From Pleurotus djamor (taxonomy: Eukaryota; Basidiomycota; Agaricomycetes; Agaricales; Pleurotaceae), in assembly GCA_029747585.1 (NCBI GenBank), contig JAPEVF010000549.1, positions 1-30,666 of the forward strand: 30,666 nucleotides of DNA, in the 5' to 3' direction. This document shows positions 1-10,533 of this stretch, in pieces; within the stretch, counting starts at the first letter, position 1; each line of letters begins with the position of its first letter. The position numbers and the translations under genes were made by a program. The notes below the pieces were generated by a model, which worked only from the letters and a program-made list of their open reading frames with translations, was not told the DNA's origin and did no database searches.

Positions 1-207
1 GCCCTTCGTATCGACCAGGACAGCCAGTCGATGAAGACGTATAGAGAGATGATTGACCCCGTCATGAGTCCAGAGAAGCAAACTACCGCAATCAAGACAC
101 ATAGGAAGATGGAAACTTGGAAAAGAGTGAACACATTTGTGAGAAACACGAACACAGGACTCACCAAACAGAAGCTCTACAAAGACGAACGCCCCCACCG
201 CACCTGA
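1..207 (+). other. Open frame at left edge, possible end of a gene
   Basis: Reading frame 1 is open from the window edge to a TGA at 205-207, about 68 codons. It is rich in Lys, Arg and Thr and has no motif that I recognise. It could be the last exon of a gene that starts outside the window, or chance. No splice acceptor is needed because the frame is open at the edge, so nothing here discriminates. Confidence is low. Confidence 0.2.
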
Positions 208-789
208 GATCGCAATCAAAGCAAGCGAGACACCCGCAAATATGGAAAAGCCGCTACAAAGACCGAAAACGCGTGTTCGTTGGTACCATTAAGCACGAAA
301 GAAGGTTGCGACGCACATGAAAGTGAGGACTGGGATGATGCTGAGGCAAAACAAGGTCACCAAGAACACCTTGTCATAGCACTAGTAAGCCAGAATTCTC
401 TGTTTATGATACAGCTGACACTCACCGAAATTATAGGATGCTGGTCATAATAAGCTGATCCAACTACCAGAGCAGGTCGAGCGTAATTGTGCTCGAGGCT
501 AAACTCCATGGTGAACTCCGGTGAGCGCTGTCCGAGCAAATAACGAAACACGAGCACTTACACGTCTGCATACTCCCTAACAGCATTTGCGCTGCGATCA
601 AAGTACGAGCTGAGGTTGTCGGAACGCGACCGAGGACTCATCAGGGTTCGAAGGAAAACAGCAAATCATCATTTGGCCACCAAGCACGGAACCAAATAAG
701 ATAAGATAAGATGATGGCCACTGCCCATTTGTCAATCCGACGCGCCTTCGTTTTTATCATCCTAGGCCTACTATCTACTGTAATCTACG
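208..789. other. Intergenic, no gene seen
   Basis: No coding pattern is convincing here. The stretch holds the presumed 3' flank of the minus-strand aldo-keto reductase, whose stop codon is at 790-792. A short tandem repeat, ATAAG three times at 696-710, creates overlapping GATA-type (GATAA) motifs. Its position downstream of the reductase gives no clear regulatory role. Confidence 0.5.
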
Positions 790-2625
790 CTAAAAGTGAC
801 CAGAGACAGGCTGAGGCTTATAAGGTTCCTCAAGAAATTGGATCTCTTCTTGACTGAGTGTCACGTCGAGCGCACCTGGCGATAGCACAGTTAGAGCTTG
901 CAGTGAACCACACTCGAGCGGAACCTTACCAATGATGTCCGTGAGGTTTTCAAGACTCGTCGTACCAACGATGGGGGCAGCCAGCCCTTGAAGAAGCACA
1001 TAATTAAGCGGGTTTACCCCTACGGAAGATGAATTATCGCCATACCTTCTTTGGATAACGCCCAGGCGGAGGAGACTTGGGCCATGCTAATGCCTTTCTT
1101 TTTGGCTAATTCTTCGACACTAACGACCGATGTCAGAGAGAACATACACATGCGCAACGGGAACTTACCGGTTGATGATATCGGGCGTTCCGGGACCATT
1201 GTCATAGAGGGAGTACCACCTGGAAGTGAGTCAGCTTTCGTTGGTCTTGAGAAGAAATAACGGAGCATACAAATCAGTACTCTGGCGTGCCGTCTGGCTA
1301 CTAAGCGGGCGAGCGAGTCGCCCTCTGGCCAACGGGGACCAAGGGATTGCTCCAACGCCAAATAGCTAAATGAGTACGCAGTTTATAACGATGATACATG
1401 TCTTTGATAAGCCGGTACCTTCAGGGTAGGAAACATCTCTCGCTCCTCCTCTCGGTAGAGGAGGTTGTAGTGGTTTTGCATCGAGATGAATGGAGTCAAC
1501 TTGTTCGTGATAGCATAGTCTATAAACTCAAGCGTTAGTTGTGTACCGCAGAATTAGCCGATGGTAACGTACTTTGCATGGCATGGACTATGAGAGCACG
1601 ACAGCGTAAGCTTCACGTTTCGAAAAGTAGGGAGGTTGACCTACACTGCCAAGCATGGCAAGAACTCATACCAATATATCGCACATAACCGGCTTGGACG
1701 ACATCGTGTAACGCTTGCATCTGGGATAAATGGTGAGCAAGGCCACACCACGCAAATCGACAAATAACGCACCGTTTCCTCGAATGGTGTATCTGGATCA
1801 ATGCGATGACCTGTCAAAGGGTTAGCGGGGTAATGCATCGGGCGAGAATGACGCCTCACATTGAAGAACATCGATGTAGTCAAGCTGAAGCCGTTCCAAG
1901 GAGTGCTTGACCCCGTCGAAGATGTGCTGTTTGTGATTGAGTGAGAGTGAGAAGTCGCAGGGCAGACGCGATATTCATGTACTAACCTTGCGACTCAGAC
2001 CATACTGGTTCACACACCCTTGCTGATTAAGAGCCTCGTAGGAAGGGCCTATACCTTGGAATGAGGGCTCTTTACCAACGGCGCCGAACAGCTAGGTTGT
2101 AATATGGCAGGTCAGGATATATTCGAAGTTACTGAACCTCATCGCAGAATTCTTTTTACCTTGGTCATCACAACGATTTCATCGCGAGGGAAGTTGAACT
2201 GCTTGATTGCCTTCCCAAGGATAACCTCCGAGACGCCGTTCGAGTAAACCTAGCGGCCATCCGACGAATTTTAGCAACTCTGCGGTAGGATGCCGATAAA
2301 ATGGGGTCCTGATTTGCGTCACTTACGTCGGCGGTGTCAAAGGTCTGGATACCATGATCATACCTGCACCATAGCGTCAGAATTTGTGCAATGATTATTC
2401 GTTGAAAACAGGGGTACGAACGCGAACTTGAGATGCTTGAGGGCTTCTTCCTCTGGAAGAACCCAGCCTTGCCACTCTGGGGAGCCGTACGACATACATC
2501 CCAAAATAATCCTGGATACCTTCAATCCAGATTTCCCGAGTCGGACTGCAGGATCCCATCAGTGTGCTTCAGAGACGAGATACAGCATGCTATTCACCAT
2601 ATTGCATCTTCTTTTGGGTAGCCAT
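790..2625 (-). CDS. Aldo-keto reductase (aryl-alcohol dehydrogenase-like)
   Basis: NADPH-dependent aldo-keto reductase, expected to reduce aldehydes or ketones in the cytosol. I assembled 15 exons joined by 14 short introns; they sum to 1,044 nt and encode 347 residues with no break. Start ATG is 2625-2623; the first exon is 28 nt (2598-2625) and continues into the family N-terminus RLGKSGLKVSRIILGCMSYG. The catalytic tetrad is all visible: Asp60 and Tyr65 in DTADVYSNG, Lys93 at the end of VVMTK, and His152 in CHRIDPDTP. Further family marks are GYVRYIGMSS, MQNHYNLLYREEERE, AIPWSPLARG, GISMAQV and the C-terminal PIVGTTSLENL and FLEEPYKPQP. Exon 9 is only 15 nt (1573-1587). It is divergent from the P450 across a 551-bp gap, which suggests joint regulation. 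The substrate cannot be read from sequence; the nearest typed fungal relatives are aryl-alcohol dehydrogenase and versiconal hemiacetal acetate reductase-like enzymes. Confidence 0.93.
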
Positions 2626-3176
2626 CGTAAGCAGAATTTCCAAACTATGTCTAGCTTGGGGTTGACGTTGAGGTACGATCGAGTATCGATCTCGTTCAGT
2701 TCACTGCCCATTTTATATTCATTGGCAGAACCATCTTGGCGGAAAGCTGCGACTAGGATGTAACTGAGCATGTGAGCAATCATAAAAATGCAGCCAATCA
2801 AATTTTGCGAGGCCGTCTAAGCAAAGGGTGCGTCTGACAAAGGCCGTGGAGGGAGGCTTTCGGAGAAGACGTGGGTCACTAGATAGGGTTGTCCGTTCAG
2901 GGGAATCCGTGCAAGCGCTCACGTAGGCTGGTAACCAGCCTTTGGCGCCCGTCCGTGACTAGGCCTCTTTTCCTCGTTCTTTTTGCGTTCTATCCAACTT
3001 CATCCTAACTTCTTTCGCGCTTGGATTACACACGAGTGAAATTAATTCCGATCAACTTCTGAAACTGCAGAGAAGCCTTGGGTCATGAGACTCATGGGAT
3101 CGTAGGGAACATACGTACTTAAGTTTACCCCACGGCCTCTCATTTCCCGTGGAACCAACGAGCAAAACGCTCTACC
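2626..3176. promoter_or_regulatory. Shared upstream region of AKR and P450 genes
   Basis: These 551 bp separate the start codons of two divergent genes, so both promoters must lie here. I see no clear TATA box for either gene. The half nearest the P450 (from about 2975) is repeated, diverged, at about 7535-7737 in front of the P450 relic. The best-matching block is around 3084-3110, containing GACTCATGGG. In the relic copy the same place reads TGACTCATGGG (7645-7654), a perfect Gcn4/AP-1-type bZIP site. The function of this block is inference. Confidence 0.6.
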
Positions 3177-5493
3177 ATGACTTTTGCATTGCCGCTTGCT
3201 CTTGCTCTTGGTACTTTTCTTCTGCTACGATGGGTCAGGCTGAGAAATGCTATGCCACCCGGTCCTCTTGGGTTGCCGTTCATTGGAAACACATACCAGA
3301 TGCCCAAGTCCAAACCATGGCGGAAGTTTCAAGCCTGGAATCGAGAGTACGGTGAGTCGCTCGTCGCTCCTATCCTTCCCTCAGCAAGGCCTTTTTATGA
3401 CCGTTTACTTGTGCAGGCCCCGTCGTTTCGTTGTTTATGGGCTCAACGCCTGTTATTGGTGAGTTAAGCGTCTTGCTTGATGTCCGTATTCGCCCTGATT
3501 GCCTCGGATAGTCCTTGGAACCGCCCAAGCCGCCTGGGATCTCCTTGAGAAACGGTCGGATATCTATTCTAGCCGTCCAAGGTTAATCATGGGGTCTGTC
3601 TTGCTTTAAGTATCCGACCCTGGTACGGGACTAAAGTTTAGGTAGCGGTGAGATACTTTCCGATAACAGAAGAGGTCTTATGCTCCCTAACGGCGAAGCT
3701 TGGAGAAGATGGAGAAAAGTTTCTGCCTACTTTTGTATTTCTGTCTTCTCAGCGCTGAAATTCTCATGCTTACAGATTCTTCACACCGGATTTCATATCC
3801 GCAAGTCAGATGACTATAGACCGATACAATCGCTCGAGTCTAAGGTTATGTTGAAACAGNTTTTTGGACGATCCTCAGAATTTCGAGAAGCACATCCAAA
3901 GGTATGTTTTATCTAAAGTTGCTTGAATCCATGGCTAATCTAGCCTTCAGATACGCAGCATCGGTGGTGACCACCGTGACCTACGGTAGGCGTGTGGAAA
4001 GCGTTGATGAATGGATCGTGCGGGAAAATATGAAGGCAATGGAATGTTTGTCTCGTTTTCGCACAGCTCAATGCAGAACGGTATCCCTCTAACAAGTTCA
4101 CAGATCTAAACAGGTATGCATTCCGCGCCTGCAATGCCAATCAGGATCACCTGAGATACCTGTTTGACCTTCAGCGTCAAGTATGGCGTTTCCTTCACCT
4201 CATTACCTTCTTGCCTCATACCCAACTCAGCATTCCGGGAAAATATCTAGTAGAGTCCGTGCCTTGGCTTCTACGCCTCCCCGTACGTTAATTTCCGCTT
4301 TCATTTTTCGCGCCATTGATACATGAGTTGTGCTTTCGCAGCGATCTCTTCAGTGGTTCCGAAAGGAGGCTGAAATGCAAAAGCAGCGTGACATCACCTT
4401 GCTCATGTCCTTGTATAACGACGTCAAATCTCGCATGGATAATGGGTCATTTGTAGACTGTTTGACCTCCCAAACTATTTCTCTTCGTGAGAAGAACGAT
4501 TGGGAAGAGTTAGATATCGCTTATGCCGTGTCAAGTCCCTTTGGTGCAGGAATTGAGACGGTACGGTACTTCGAACACTCAACCACTATTGAATAATCCA
4601 CTCATTGACATCCTATTGTAGACCGCAAGTACTCTCAGTGTCTTCTTTCGTGAATCATCCTATCTCTCAGCTTCTATGATGGACGCCTTACCCACTTTTA
4701 GTCGCCATGCTTCACCACCCCGAGGTGATGAAGAAGGCACAGCTTGAGCTTGACGACGTTGTTGGACTGGAGCGGATGCCAGAATTCGAGGACAAAGACA
4801 ACTTGCCATATCTCACTGCGTTGATGAATGAAACCCTGCGGTCAGTTCATTATGATCGCGTTGGCGTTGAGAGTTCGATTTAAATTTACCCGTCAGATGG
4901 AGGCCCGTGGCTGTTCTGGGGGGTACTCCCCATGCTGTCACCGTTGACGATGAGTATCATGGATAGTAAGTTCTACCCTCACTCACCCATGATATTGTGC
5001 TCAGTGGTGAACACCTATCGCAGCTACATCCCAAAAGGCTCAACCGTCTTTGCAAATTTATCGTGAGCTGATATCCCCGCTATCTACCATTTCGGCATCT
5101 CATGTTTGATCCAGAGGAATACTGCATGACCCGGAGATGTTTCCAGATCCAGATACATTCAGACCCGAACGATTCCTCGAAACCTCTAATCCGCGCCTCA
5201 AAGACTTCGACCTCCCATTTGGATTTGGCCGAAGAATCTGCCCCGGTATGCATCTCGCTAGGAACTCCATCTTCATGAATATGGCGCGAATACTCTGGGG
5301 ATTCGACATTTTACCAGAGCTGGACGACGGTGATGGGAGAAAAGTGTTACCGGATCGGTGGAATTTTACCGACGGTTTTAATTCCAGGCCCGTGAGCTTC
5401 AAGTGTCGCATACAACCGAGGAATTTAAAAGTGGTCAAGTGCATTGAGACGGACGCAGAGATGGCTATGGTGCGTTTGACAGGTTGGCAATAG
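3177..5493 (+). CDS. Cytochrome P450 monooxygenase
   Basis: Haem-thiolate monooxygenase, anchored in the ER membrane by a hydrophobic N-terminus (residues 2-20), followed by the hinge PPGP (27-30). I assembled 14 exons that sum, without the N, to 1,527 nt or 508 residues. Landmarks: I-helix AGIET (287-291), ExxR as ETLR (344-347), FRPERF (398-403) and the haem loop FGFGRRICPG with Cys425. Exon 5 (3776-3901) contains an N at 3860; the frame on both sides agrees only if that base is surplus. Exon 7 as modelled is just 10 nt (4104-4113); an alternative donor at 4050 would skip it and also stay in frame. The protein resembles the large basidiomycete P450 group often labelled O-methylsterigmatocystin oxidoreductase-like, but the substrate is unknown. 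A collapsed second copy lies at about 7535-8140. Confidence 0.93.
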
Positions 5494-5780
5494 GTAGCAT
5501 GGGGTATCTATCCCCTGTCTGTCTCCTGTTCACAAAACAAGTTTAAATGTTCCAGAATTGTTGTTCCACGTCTCCGTTGTGTCTCCGTCCAACAGCCCGT
5601 GGCACCCCGCGTGCATCCGTTCACCGTCCCCCTGCAGATCTCCTCTTTCTAGAATGCATCGTATCGCGGAGTGACATCCTCAGTGATCCTCTGTAGCCAC
5701 TTCTCAGAAGCTCGAAGCCCAAAACGGTCATCACTGTTTCGGGACATTCGTGGCGCAACTGCTCTTCGCTTCCCACCACC

Positions 5781-7416
5781 ATGACCACGACGACTCCAGG
5801 CGGTCTTCCACCCAAAATATGGGTCCATATTCTCTCGTACCTCTGCAAAATGGAGCTTTGGTCCGTTGCGACCACCAGTAGCTTTTTTTTGCCAGGTTTC
5901 CCTCGACTGCGAGTATCAAAGTTTTGCTGCTCCCCAAGAACGCTTTGCGCAAATTGTGTGGTGCAAGGTTTGTTCCCGCCATTCTCACTCATACCACATG
6001 CTTTGTGTATGATACTATGCAATAACCTCTGGGTTAAAGGGATTATTCCATTGCCAAGCGTATTACCTCTCTCAAAGTCGGGTTGGGAAAAATGTATGGC
6101 TTTGACTCCACCACCATGGCCAGACCCTTCCCGTTCACGATCATCCGGGCCGCTCTCTCTATGATATCTGATGGTACAAGCGTCTCCGAACGGCGTCTAG
6201 CGCACCCAACGAGGATGGAGTTCTTCCAAACAACGATGGACATCGCTAAGAATGCTCATCAAATACGCCATTTGAATTTTCAAATTTCTACCTTCCACCC
6301 TTTGGGGGATGAGCGATTCATTACTCAACTCTGGCAGACTCTTTGTCCGCAACTCCAGAGCTTCCAGGTCTGGATGAAACATGGAGATGCGTTATCCATA
6401 TTCTCTGTTCTCCGTCCATTTCCTCCGCATCTTACGCATCTTCGCATATCTGCAAGCGAACTCGACGTCAAGGTCAACATTCAACCGTTGATACACTTTC
6501 TGCGAAAGGCTTCATCGTCCCTAACCGACCTTGAGCTCGACCCTTCCTATAACTTGCATGTGCTCCGCCGGTTGTACCAGTCGTTAGGTAGGCCCTGTCC
6601 CCAAACGATGAGATCATAACACCAAACTGTGCTTCTACTTAGCCCCACTTCCAAGACTTCGAGCCACTCGACTTTCCATCCCGTTTGACAGCGTGACATT
6701 TCTCAAGCTGAAGGCGCTTCTCCCGCCTTCACTTGAAGTCTTGAAGCTTGTTCTCTTTGCGTCGGAACCACTGTTCGCTCCCCTCTCGGTCCTACGACCT
6801 CTTGAAAACTTGACATCCCTTCATGTCGACCTTGGCCGCGTACTGGATAGTCAAGCTCTTCGCGCATTATTTGCTTTCAATGTCAACCTACCGATGCTCA
6901 GCGACTTTTGTCTTCAAGAAACTATCGGACGGGATGAGTTCAATCTCACCCTGGACTTTCTTTCACGGTCGGGCTGTGCCCAGACACTGCGATTCCTAAG
7001 GCTAGCTGTGATTGTTTATTTTACCGATACAATATTTGACTCTATAGTCTCGACGTTTCCGGCATTGTACGACTTAAAGCTTTCAATAGACAACCAATAC
7101 CAGACGGTAAGCCATCAAACTTGTATAGGTTTTGCTAACGTTGACTGACTATACTATACTTTCATTAGAGTACGCAAAAGGATGAATTCATTGAGAAAAT
7201 CGCCGCCCGAGACTACGGTACCTGGAGCTTGCGTCATTTAGATATTCGTGAAAGCTACAAGCGAGAAAATGCGCTTGTGAAGGCCATCGCTCGATGCACG
7301 CCCAGTATTGAGTATCTCTGGGGACTACCTAAATCGTGGTCCGATGAGGTGTGTTCTGTCGTCCCCATAATACCTGATACCACAACTGACCACTATTAAC
7401 ATGTTAGGATGAGTGA
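5781..7416 (+). CDS. F-box / leucine-rich-repeat-like protein, one-base frame problem in exon 1
   Basis: Likely substrate-recognition subunit of an SCF ubiquitin ligase. The N-terminus carries an F-box, LPPKIWVHILSYL (from about residue 9), then a long Leu-rich region with LRR-like spacing such as LTHLRISASELDV and LENLTSLHVDLG. My model has five exons: 5781-5967, 6059-6587, 6643-7106, 7169-7348 and 7408-7416. Removing one T from the T8 run at 5883-5890 gives 1,368 nt, 455 residues. That frame after the run (SFFCQVSLDCEYQSF) lines up with the second F-box protein of this window (NVFYQQAMDIRYREF), so I prefer it. Without removing a T, the gene can be spliced using an acceptor at 6077, but exon 1 then loses that similarity. 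The T8 run is either a sequencing error or a true frameshift. It lies between the intact P450 and its relic. Confidence 0.8.
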
Positions 7417-7534
7417 AAGGCCAAACATTTTGATTCGTATTTCTCTGTGCGATGAGGATGTAGTCAAAGTAACTGGTGTACACACTGAACCCAATGAAAC
7501 TCAACAAATTGGCTGATCGCTCCTGTCTGGTCCC
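7417..7534. other. Spacer between F-box gene and P450 relic
   Basis: Short 3' flank of the F-box gene. Similarity to the P450 upstream region starts near 7535; the exact edge cannot be set by eye. Confidence 0.4.
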
Positions 7535-8140
7535 TGAGACGCAGGTCTGCCCAATTCAATCCCAACTTCTTTCGAGCTTGGAGTACACGTGAGCTTAGTT
7601 AACTTTGGTCACCGGTTGAAGCTACAGAGAGGCATTTAGGCATGTGACTCATGGGGTCGTAAGGAACGTCCCAAGTCCACTTCTCCACGCCCTCTCACTT
7701 CAAGTTTCCGTGAAACCAACGAACACATTGCTTTCCCATGACTTTTGCCTTGCCGGTTTCTCTTGATCTTGTTACTCTTTTCCAGCTGCGATGGGTGTGA
7801 TTCAGTAAGTCCCGGACCTTAGCTGGGATGCCTCTGGGGCAGCTTTCATTGGGAATATGCACCAGTTAGTGAGTCCGCTCCTTCATTTTAACCGGGTGAG
7901 ATATACTCTACAGAGTAAATTGACAATTCGCTGGGGCAGGCCCATTATTTGTTGTTTACGGGCTCAGCGCCGGTAATTAGTGAGATATATGTTTTGCTCC
8001 TCGTCATCACTCCTCTTAATTGACCCTACATAATAGTCCTTGATACCGCATAAGGCGCCCGGGATATGGTGCGTTTGACAGTGGGAATAGGTACATGATA
8101 TATGCCCTGTCTGTCCCCTGGTCATTAAACACATTAAATC
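7535..8140 (+). pseudogene. Collapsed P450 copy (promoter, exons 1-3 start, then 3' end)
   Basis: Diverged second copy of the P450 at 3177-5493. About 7535-7737 matches the P450 upstream region. ATG 7738-7740 starts MTFALPVSLDLVTLFQLRWV, matching the intact N-terminus, and then hits an in-frame TGA at 7798-7800. Exon-1 sequence continues in eroded form to about 7868. The acceptor and exon 2 (about 7939-7980) are recognisable, as is the start of exon 3 (about 8037-8066). At about 8066-8067 the sequence jumps to the last codons of the P450 (ATGGTGCGTTTGACAG) and its 3' flank, so about 1.9 kb of the body is missing. It lacks the I-helix, ExxR and haem loop and cannot make an enzyme. It is a direct repeat of the intact gene, with the F-box gene between. 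Confidence 0.85.
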
Positions 8141-9785
8141 TTTGCTTCTTCATCATATACGTCCCCGTAGATCATGGAGCCCCCGACTGGATACTCGGCT
8201 TGAGTTGAAGGGGTACAAGAAGTTCGACTGCCCGAAGAGCTTGGAGGAGGGGCGATGGATATAGGGATGTCAATGGATGAGGGTCCTGAAGCCGGGCGTG
8301 AGCCAGTCATGGAAGGGAGCGAGGAAAGCCGACGAAATGGTTTGTCTGTTGAGTATCTAGCGTTCCTAAACGGAGGATCTTTACGACCAAGGTTTCTCCT
8401 GAATGGAGACATATAATCTTTCATGAAGGATTGACTTGGTGCGAGAGGACGAGAAGTTCCGTCGGTGGTGACACTCGCGACGTCGGCGGCATTTCTACTA
8501 ACCACATCATCATCTTCTATAGAAGTCATGCGGCTCGCCGATATCTGGAAAGGGCTCCGATTGAACGCCCGATGGACTGACTCTGGAAGTTAATGACATA
8601 CCGTTGAAGTGACTGCTGAACACAAGATGGTAATTGGTGTGATCACTTCAGGCTTCACGCTACCTGATCGTAGTAGTATCTGTTTCGAGTGGCTAAATCA
8701 GTGTCAGGGTCGTCTAATAGCACGTAGAGAGTTACGCAAAACGTCCCATTGATGGCGGTGCTACAGAAGAAGCGCAATTGAGATGTTGGAACAGGAAGCT
8801 GGTATGCAATGGATGGACGCACGTCAGAGCGAGATATAGTATTTCCCATGGTTGATGCTGAGGAATGATGCCTCGGGCGGATGTGGCATATCTCGCAAGG
8901 AGCAAGACGAGTAAGACGCAAGTGAAAGAGGTCGAGGACAGAAACGCCCCGAAGAAAAAGGAGGCACTTGAGGGGCTAACACGGTTACATCCAAGTCCAG
9001 CTGACCTTCCAAATTCGTGTTCACCGAAAGGAATGTCTTAGCCCGTATAATAGAGTAGTTAGCGACATAAAATGAGTCGAAGCTTCACGTGGTCTCACAA
9101 GCAAAGAAAAACATCGTGGTCCCAATGAAGAGTACAATTATAGGGACGGTGATGTAGTTGCGTCGATTCCATGCGGTGATACTAGAAAGTATCAGACGCC
9201 TATTTGAGAAGGTATCCGTGAGTTTGGGCCTACACTTTCAATGCGAAGGCCAAGTTCGCAAGCACGATTGAGCCGAGGAGGAAAGTCTAAAAGGATTAAT
9301 AGGAGGTTTTGGGAGGTTCAGGAGTAGGTTGCCTACCAAGGTGGCCGTATGCCATGCTCGACAGTTCGTAGATCTTGATCAAAGTCAGCGTAGCTCCATT
9401 GTAGTGAAAAGCGCATACTCAGACTGAGAAATGTCAAACTCTGCCAAACTGTCAGAGGACAACGATCAGTTGCTTGTGTCATATTGAAAGATACAAGAGA
9501 CGCACCTTGCAATGATGCCGAAGAGGAGGAGGTATCTATTCACGAAGTTAAAAGTCTACGCATGTAGATAGTGAGATGTCACAATCGTGGAGGACCACGG
9601 AGAAACATACCATTGCCCATGATCGCTTCGAGCTGGTGAGGTATTTCCGATCATCACTGCATGATTGGATCCATTCCCAACTATAATGAGCGCCCGGTGA
9701 GTTCAAAGCATGATCGAAGCCGCAAGACTCACATATATAAGCCAGACAATGCATGAAGGATACGGTCATACGCCAGTAATGACAT
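8134..9785 (-). CDS. Multi-pass membrane protein, uncharacterised basidiomycete family (copy A)
   Basis: Eleven exons from ATG 9785 to TAA 8134 sum to 1,098 nt, 365 residues. Hydrophobic helices alternate with short loops: YDRILHALSGLYIWEWI (about 6-22), FVNRYLLLFGIIA, TFLLGSIVLANLAFALKV, NYITVPIIVLFIGTTMFFFA, SASFFFGAFLSSTSFTC with VLLVLLLARY, and PEVITPITILCSAVTSTISA. The NCRAW motif after the second helix and the WNRR loop are shared with relatives that I recognise as common in Agaricomycetes but cannot name. Six to seven transmembrane segments are likely. The C-terminal 120 residues are hydrophilic, Ser/Pro-rich and probably cytoplasmic. A TATA-like element, TTTATATG on the plus strand at 9830-9837, lies about 45 nt upstream of the ATG. 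Exon lengths 50, 24, 53, 83, 214 and 25 nt recur exactly in copy B at 10534-12193. The function is unknown. Confidence 0.85.
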
Positions 9786-9829
9786 CTCTTGAGAGTTGAA
9801 GCTTGAAGGGGGGAAGAAATGACCGGTGA

Positions 9830-9837
9830 TTTATATG
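9830..9837 (-). promoter_or_regulatory. TATA-like box of membrane protein copy A
   Basis: The minus strand reads CATATAAA about 45 nt before the ATG at 9785. The spacing and sequence fit a TATA element, though the transcription start is not known. Confidence 0.45.
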
Positions 9838-10533
9838 CTTGATCAACTTTAAGAGGACATGAAGACGGGGGAGAACACGCCTCCAACAGATCGAAATGAG
9901 GATTAGAAAGATGAACAGAACACAGGTTGTCTTCCAATTGATTTCGAGGCATGGGATCGCATCAACACCCTTTCTGATGCCGTAGTCTTAGGACGTGTGG
10001 TGAGAAGGAGGGCAGAGGGTAACACTGGCTTTGACCGCTATCGAAACCTAGCGGCGGAAGAGAGGTGGCCAACCAACTCGCAATGACGGGATAATTCCTC
10101 CTGCGTGCCATGAAAGACATACGCCGAGAACGAACAGGCAGCTTGGTTCTGATTGCATGGTCAATGTTACCAGTTACCAACCGCAGGGTTGGTCTTGTTC
10201 GCGGATCGGGAGCACTCGCATCAGCTCGACCAGCCATATGAGCCAATCAAGTTCAACAGTCAAAGGAACACCCCAATCCACGAAAGTGTATGCTTCCCAT
10301 GTAGCCCACATTATCATCATCTGCGCTAGGAGCTTTGTCCGAGTTCGCCGTCGTCCTGAGAGCTCAACCGTTCGCGATCAAGCTGTCCCTCGAATAGGTA
10401 TAGAGCTATTTGGCAGCATTTGGTTTGATTTCAGGCAGTCCAAGAAGTTGCAAACAAGAAATCTATGGTTCAAAAGTCCACATCAACAAACAAAAAGCGT
10501 CCGGCGCAACGAATGAAGCCGAACGAATCCCTT
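9838..10533. other. Intergenic between the two membrane-protein copies
   Basis: Downstream flank of copy B and distal promoter of copy A. Open frames on both strands here (for example 9962-10246 minus and 10157-10516 plus) have no family resemblance or splice structure, and I do not call them genes. Confidence 0.5.

Noticed and set aside
5621..6022. 133-codon minus-strand frame
   Set aside because: It is antisense to the first exon of the F-box gene and has no recognisable content.
8580..8760. Apparent frameshift in membrane protein copy A
   Set aside because: It vanished once the donor at 8735 (GTAACT) and the acceptor ending at 8680 were used, which also reproduced the 25-nt exon of copy B.
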